Below are positions 40,802 through 44,402 of a DNA stretch of 44,402 nucleotides, piece by piece; the first letter of the stretch is position 1; each line of letters opens with the position of its first letter. The stretch is from Ignavibacteriales bacterium (GTDB lineage Bacteria; Bacteroidota; Ignavibacteria; UBA10030; F1-140-MAGs086). Position numbers and translations under genes: made by a program. Location: NCBI GenBank assembly GCA_018335975.1, contig JAGXRH010000160.1, positions 1-44,402 on the forward strand, read 5' to 3'. The notes under the pieces are model-generated. The model saw only the letters and a list, made by a program, of their open reading frames with translations, was not told the DNA's origin and made no database searches.

Positions 40802-41659
40802 ATGAGTAAATACACAGGCAAATCTCCTTCCTCGTTTCATTTCAAAACTATTCTTTACGAAAAAAAAGAATGGCTGGCTACGATAACGCTCAATCGCCCC
40901 GAAGTGCACAACGCCATCAATTTCCAAATGCTGAAGGAATTAAGTATTGCGTTTGAAGATGTAACGTGGGATAATGCCATTGCTGTTCTCGTTATCACGG
41001 GCGCGGGGAAAAAAGCATTTTGTACGGGCGCAGATATTAAAGAATGGAACGAAGATTTTGTCGCGCACCCGAATGATTTTTACAAATGGATGGGAGTTTT
41101 TCTCGAAACGTTTGAACGATTACGCAACATCGGAAAACCGACAATTGCAAAACTGAACGGCATCGTTGTCGGCGGCGGGAATGAATTACAGATGTCGTGC
41201 GATTTGGCTGTTGCGGCGGATGATATTTATTTCAAACATGTTGGAACCTCGCGCGGAAGCGTTCCTTCAGCAGGCGCAACACAATGGCTTCCGCTTATTA
41301 TCGGTGAACGACGCGCACGGCAAATGATTCTTCTCGGCGACGATGTTTCAGCAAAGCAGGCAAAAGAATGGGGATTAGTGAACGAAGTTGTTCCACGAAA
41401 AAACTTGGATAAATCGGTTGCAACAATGGCTGAAAAATTGTACAACAAACTCCCCGAATGTACTCGCTATGCAAAAGAGCAACTCAATTTCTGGAAAAAT
41501 TTTTCGTGGTCGTTAACGGTCGGTCATCTGCGGGATTGGCTCACCGTTCACACTTCCGCGCCGGAAATTATTGAAGGGATAAAAGCGTTCAACGAAAAAC
41601 GACCGATTGATTACGCAAAACTGCGCAACGAAACCATCAAACCCGCAAAACGAAAATAG
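40802..41659 (+). CDS. Enoyl-CoA hydratase/isomerase family protein
   Basis: 285 residues, slightly long for the family. TLNRPEVHNAINFQM, FCTGADIKEWN (near 75) and LNGIVVGGGNELQMSCDL (near 116) give the oxyanion hole and first acid region. SRGSVPSAGATQWLPLIIG replaces the usual PE-LG-PGGG block; the Glu normally found there is not evident, so hydratase activity is uncertain and isomerase or hydrolase activity is possible. A strong terminator follows, so it ends the EthD transcript. A link with the aromatic locus is likely by kind of enzyme only. Confidence 0.85.
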   Translation: MSKYTGKSPSSFHFKTILYEKKEWLATITLNRPEVHNAINFQMLKELSIAFEDVTWDNAIAVLVITGAGKKAFCTGADIKEWNEDFVAHPNDFYKWMGVFLETFERLRNIGKPTIAKLNGIVVGGGNELQMSCDLAVAADDIYFKHVGTSRGSVPSAGATQWLPLIIGERRARQMILLGDDVSAKQAKEWGLVNEVVPRKNLDKSVATMAEKLYNKLPECTRYAKEQLNFWKNFSWSLTVGHLRDWLTVHTSAPEIIEGIKAFNEKRPIDYAKLRNETIKPAKRK

Positions 41660-41680
41660 TTAGAAATTTTCTGTTCGCAC

Positions 41681-41722
41681 AACGCCTCTTTTCTGCATTC
41701 GAAAAGAGGCGTTTTATTTTTC
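41681..41722 (+). terminator. Strong intrinsic terminator
   Basis: AACGCCTCTTTTC (41681-41693) pairs perfectly with GAAAAGAGGCGTT (41701-41713) around a 7-base loop, followed by TTATTTTT. It ends the EthD/enoyl-CoA hydratase transcript. Confidence 0.9.
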
Positions 41723-41749
41723 ACAATATTTTTTCATTTTACGACTCAA

Positions 41750-42286
41750 ATGTTACAACCTTGGAAAAAACTCCGCCAATCATTTGAAGTGAAAAACAAA
41801 TGGTGGACATACCGAAAAGATGATGTGCTTCTTCCGAATGGAACGGAAGGAGAATACAATTATGTGCATACCAACGGTTCATCATTGCTTATTCCGGTAC
41901 TTGATGACGGCACAATTTTACTCGTCAACCAATTTCGCTACTTGATGAGCAGAGAGAGTTTAGAATTTCCTTGCGGCAGCGTGAAAGATAATTCGTCGTA
42001 CGAAGAAACAGCCAAACACGAACTCGAAGAAGAAACACAATGTACTGCAAGTGAAATGATTTGTGTCGGAGAATTCAATCCGTACAACGGCGTAACGGAT
42101 GAACTCTGCAAAATCTTTATTGCAAAACAACTTTCTCCCGTCAATGTTCCCCACGATGAATCGGAAGAATTTGAATTGGTAAAATTGTTTCCCGCAGAAA
42201 TAGATGAAAAAATTTTCCGCGGCGAAATTTGGGATGGAATGACGATTGCAGCGTGGACAATTGCAAAACAATTTTTTCTTAAATGA
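41750..42286 (+). CDS. NUDIX hydrolase (ADP-ribose pyrophosphatase-like)
   Basis: 178 residues. The NUDIX box reads FPCGSVKDNSSYEETAKHELEEETQ (about 76-100): Gly, Glu and the HELEEET core, with His in place of the usual Arg. Positions before and after (LLVNQFRYLMSRESLEFP; GVTDELCKIFIAK) are typical of the ADP-ribose pyrophosphatase group. It would hydrolyse a nucleoside diphosphate linked to a sugar. Its stop overlaps the next gene's start (ATGA). Confidence 0.87.
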   Translation: MLQPWKKLRQSFEVKNKWWTYRKDDVLLPNGTEGEYNYVHTNGSSLLIPVLDDGTILLVNQFRYLMSRESLEFPCGSVKDNSSYEETAKHELEEETQCTASEMICVGEFNPYNGVTDELCKIFIAKQLSPVNVPHDESEEFELVKLFPAEIDEKIFRGEIWDGMTIAAWTIAKQFFLK

Positions 42287-43578
42287 ACATACAAATGTCA
42301 TTCGTCATTCGTCATTGGTCATTGGTAGTTTACTCTTTGCTATTTGCTCTCTGCCCTTCGCTCTATGCTCCTTACTCCATGCTCTTTGCTCAAACAAAAA
42401 TCGGCGCGCAAGTATTTTTTGAGCAACATCTCACCCTCGTCGCAGGAAAACGTGTCGGGGTTCTGTGCAACTCTTCTTCCATCGTTTTTTCCGATGCCGC
42501 CGGCATTATAGAAAATAAAAATCTCGTTGACGCTCTTCTTGAAAAAAAAGTGAATGTTACTGCAATCTTTTCTCCCGAACATGGATTTCGGAGTAATGTT
42601 TCAGCGGGAGAAAAAATTGAAAATCAAATTGATAGCGCGAGCAGAATTCCTATTTTTTCTTTATACGGAAAAACACTCAAGCCCACAAGTGAAATGTTGC
42701 ACGATATTGATATTCTTTTGTTCGATTTGCAAGATGTAGGTTCGCGGTATTTCACATACGCATCCACAATGGGATTAGCCATGGAAGCCGCTTCGGAATA
42801 CGGAAAAATATTTATCATTCTCGATAGACCAAATCCCATCGGAGGAAATGCAGTCGAGGGTTTCATTCGTGAAGATTCGTTGCAATCTTTTGTCGGAAAA
42901 TTTCCTCTTCCCAATCGCCACGGTTTAACGCTGGGAGAACTTGCAACAATGATAGTGGGAGAAAAATGGATTCCCAATAGCGAGCAACTCAATTTGAAAA
43001 TTATTCCTTGTGAAAATTGGAATCGTGAAGTGTTTTGGAATGATACACAACTCGCATGGATTCCGCCATCGCCGAATATTCTTTCTCCAACGACCGCGTT
43101 AGTTTATGCCGGCAGTTGTTTATTTGAGGGAACGAATATTTCCGAAGGGCGCGGAACGGAATTTCCATTTCAGATGCTCGGCGCGCCATTCGTTGATAAT
43201 CAATTGTGGATGGAAGAAATTGAACAAAGAGAAATGGAGGGGGTGGAAATATCTCCGATTTCTTTTATCCCGCGCGTAGATTCACTCCGAGCAATCTCGC
43301 CGAAGTACGCCGATAAACTTTGCAACGGAATCTTTCTGCACATAACGGATATAAAAAAATTCAAACCGTTCGAAACTGCGTATTCATTGCTTGTAACATT
43401 ACACGTGGTTGCAAAAGATTCACTGCAATTCAATGGAAAACAATTTGACAGGTTAGCGGGAACAACAAAATTTCGCTATGCGATTGAATCCGGAAAATCT
43501 GCTGAAGAATTTTCGTTGATGTGGAAAGAAGAAGCGGAAAAATTTTTAAAAAAAAGGAAACGGTACTTGTTGTACTGA
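42283..43578 (+). CDS. NamZ-like exo-beta-N-acetylmuramidase (DUF1343)
   Basis: 431 residues. A hydrophobic N-terminus with a likely signal cleavage after MLFA (residue about 36) precedes the DUF1343 domain: FSPEHGFRSNVSAGE near 97, LLFDLQDVGSRYFTYASTM near 147, and RPNPIGG and FEGTNISEGRGTEFPFQ further on. NamZ-type enzymes remove N-acetylmuramic acid from cell-wall fragments in the periplasm or outside the cell. The start overlaps the NUDIX stop, with a second ATG at 42295. The signal peptide is encoded by a heptad repeat, which is unusual. Confidence 0.9.
   Translation: MNIQMSFVIRHWSLVVYSLLFALCPSLYAPYSMLFAQTKIGAQVFFEQHLTLVAGKRVGVLCNSSSIVFSDAAGIIENKNLVDALLEKKVNVTAIFSPEHGFRSNVSAGEKIENQIDSASRIPIFSLYGKTLKPTSEMLHDIDILLFDLQDVGSRYFTYASTMGLAMEAASEYGKIFIILDRPNPIGGNAVEGFIREDSLQSFVGKFPLPNRHGLTLGELATMIVGEKWIPNSEQLNLKIIPCENWNREVFWNDTQLAWIPPSPNILSPTTALVYAGSCLFEGTNISEGRGTEFPFQMLGAPFVDNQLWMEEIEQREMEGVEISPISFIPRVDSLRAISPKYADKLCNGIFLHITDIKKFKPFETAYSLLVTLHVVAKDSLQFNGKQFDRLAGTTKFRYAIESGKSAEEFSLMWKEEAEKFLKKRKRYLLY
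42297..42393. repeat. Heptad repeat encoding the NamZ signal peptide
   Basis: About 13 consecutive 7-bp units: ATTCGTC, ATTCGTC, ATTGGTC, ATTGGTA, then CTTTGCT, ATTTGCT, CTCTGCC, CTTCGCT, CTATGCT, CCTTACT, CCATGCT, CTTTGCT. They encode about residues 6-36. Confidence 0.8.
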
Positions 43579-43611
43579 TAAAAAAATCTACCAATAAAAA
43601 CCTAAACGCGA

Positions 43612-43649
43612 AATCCTAAACAAATTCTAATACTAAATTTGTTAGGATT
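43612..43649. terminator. Bidirectional hairpin between convergent genes
   Basis: AATCCTAAACAAATT (43612-43626) pairs with AATTTGTTAGGATT (43636-43649), with one bulged base. It lies between the convergent namZ-like and EVE genes, but has no long T-run. Confidence 0.45.
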
Positions 43650-43670
43650 GAGAATTGTGTTTGTAGAATT

Positions 43671-44075
43671 TCATTTGCTCATTTCCACTATCACATCGAA
43701 CTCTTCTTTCGTTAATGTATGAACTGAAATTCTCGGTTGACGAACGAGTTTTGTGTTTTTCAAAATTGTATTCGCTTTAAGTTGCGTGAGTGAAACCGGT
43801 TTCTTCAAACTTTTCAACGGCGATACATCTACGGTAACCCATGCTATTTCTTCTGTTGTCGGGTCTTGGTAAAATTCTTTCACCACTTTTGCAATGCCGA
43901 CAATTTCTTTCGCATCACCACTGTGATAGAAAAGTACAGAATCGCCTTTCTTCATCGCGCGCAGATTATTCCGCGCTTCGTAATTTCGTACGCCTGTCCA
44001 AGATGTGTTCTTTTCTTTGAGAAACATTTCCCACGAATATGTTTCGGGTTCGGATTTAACAAGGTAATAGTTCAT
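43671..44075 (-). CDS. EVE-domain protein
   Basis: 134 residues covering one EVE domain (PUA-like fold): MNYYLVKSEPETYSWEMF, TSWTGVRNYEARNNLRAMKKGD, VLFYHSG and VGIAKVV are the typical blocks. These proteins bind modified bases in DNA or RNA; their exact role in bacteria is unsettled. The start at 44075 overlaps the stop of a broken kinase start. It lies convergent to namZ-like. Confidence 0.92.
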   Translation of the reverse strand: MNYYLVKSEPETYSWEMFLKEKNTSWTGVRNYEARNNLRAMKKGDSVLFYHSGDAKEIVGIAKVVKEFYQDPTTEEIAWVTVDVSPLKSLKKPVSLTQLKANTILKNTKLVRQPRISVHTLTKEEFDVIVEMSK

Positions 44076-44226
44076 ACGCAGTTAATAGTTAAAAAAATGA
44101 AAAGTATATTTTTTCTTTCGAGCGAATCATCGTGCGCTTTGTACACAACGCCTATTCCGCCTTCGCCGAGTTTTTCTAAAATTTTGTAATGTGAATGAAA
44201 CAACACTCCAGCACTCCAATAATCCA
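44072..44226 (-). pseudogene. Serine/threonine kinase start, truncated remnant
   Basis: From the ATG at 44226, SHYKILEKLGEGGIGVVYKAHDDSLERK is the glycine-rich loop of a bacterial Hanks-type kinase, but the frame then loses homology and stops at about 44072 after some 50 residues. No catalytic loop is present. A separate kinase/propeller C-terminus ends only 16 bases upstream, so this looks like a degraded tandem duplicate. Confidence 0.7.
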
Positions 44227-44241
44227 TTATTCCAATAAAAT

Positions 44242-44402
44242 TTACTTCTTCTTCAACTCCGCATCCCAATTGACAACAAGCGTGAGAGGTGACGTAACTT
44301 GAGTTTCAATCGGAACATTCAGAATGAACCGTTTGCCATCAGCGAACACATCGTAATTTAATCCCCTATACTCAAATAACGGATTCACTGAACTCACTTC
44401 TA
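44242..44402 (-). CDS. C-terminal end of a kinase/propeller protein (cut by window edge)
   Basis: The last 52 codons read through to a TAA at 44242-44244. The phrase NYDVFADGKRFILN ... SPLTLVVNWDAELKK is typical of the tail of serine/threonine kinases fused to WD40/TolB-like propellers (YDVSPDGQRF ... ITVVLNW). The N-terminus lies beyond the window. The domain call rests on this short tail. Confidence 0.65.
   Translation of the reverse strand, partial: EVSSVNPLFEYRGLNYDVFADGKRFILNVPIETQVTSPLTLVVNWDAELKKK

Noticed and set aside
41681-41722. Possible small structured RNA
   Set aside because: A perfect 13-bp stem followed directly by a T-run after a gene is fully explained as an intrinsic terminator.

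Overview
The window reads as a chromosomal segment of a low-GC anaerobic member of the Bacteroidetes/Chlorobi/Ignavibacteria branch. Two secreted proteins (23971-25452 and 33994-35232) end in a type IX secretion (T9SS) sorting domain with an NFPNPFNP-type motif. Many starts lack clear Shine-Dalgarno sequences, as is common in that group. The placement is inferred from these traits and not from a marker gene.

Layout. (1) 1-1903: pepA, then an intact tRNA-Ser(UGA). (2) 1905-6755: a 4.85 kb integrative element flanked by identical 77-bp copies of most of the tRNA gene. It carries a tyrosine integrase, a zinc-finger protein, a lipoprotein, a coiled-coil protein and a nuclease-like gene without a clear start. 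Its ends carry GTAAACA iterons at 12-bp spacing, and its gene-free stretches hold interleaved inverted repeats. (3) 6841-36362: almost 30 kb transcribed entirely on the minus strand, an anaerobic aromatic degradation locus. (4) 36363-38880: an acquired-looking block with a MITE-like element, a DNA methyltransferase, a PD-(D/E)XK protein and several palindromic repeats. (5) 38882-43578, plus strand: a PLP decarboxylase, an EthD-like protein, an enoyl-CoA hydratase, a NUDIX hydrolase and a NamZ/DUF1343 enzyme. (6) 43671-44402, minus strand: an EVE protein, a broken protein-kinase start and the C-terminus of a kinase/beta-propeller protein cut by the window edge.

How the aromatic genes fit together. 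4-Hydroxybenzoyl-CoA reductase (a fused HcrC-HcrA plus an HcrB with the family's four-cysteine loop) would remove the para hydroxyl and give benzoyl-CoA; a MocA-like protein next to it would mature its cofactor. A class I, ATP-dependent benzoyl-CoA reductase (two activase-type ATPase subunits, two 2-hydroxyacyl-CoA-dehydratase-like subunits) would dearomatise it. Dch, Had and Oah/BamA then hydrate, oxidise and open the ring. A 3-hydroxyacyl-CoA dehydrogenase/enoyl-CoA hydratase fusion, an SDR, a thiolase and an acyl-CoA dehydrogenase can carry the C7 product through glutaryl-CoA to acetyl-CoA. An indolepyruvate-type ferredoxin oxidoreductase (IorAB) may supply reduced ferredoxin or arylacetyl-CoA. 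A MarR regulator sits in the locus. A LeuA-like synthase, LeuC, LeuD and a LeuB-like dehydrogenase are interleaved with these genes. No aryl-CoA ligase, aromatic transporter or separate ferredoxin gene is visible.

Two kinds of non-coding structure recur. One is a degenerate repeat of period 7 bp that fills many gene junctions and also runs through coding sequence. The other is a set of roughly 80-100 bp interleaved inverted repeats in A-B-A'-B' order, the topology of an RNA pseudoknot. No search or folding program was run; all repeat and motif statements come from reading the sequence.
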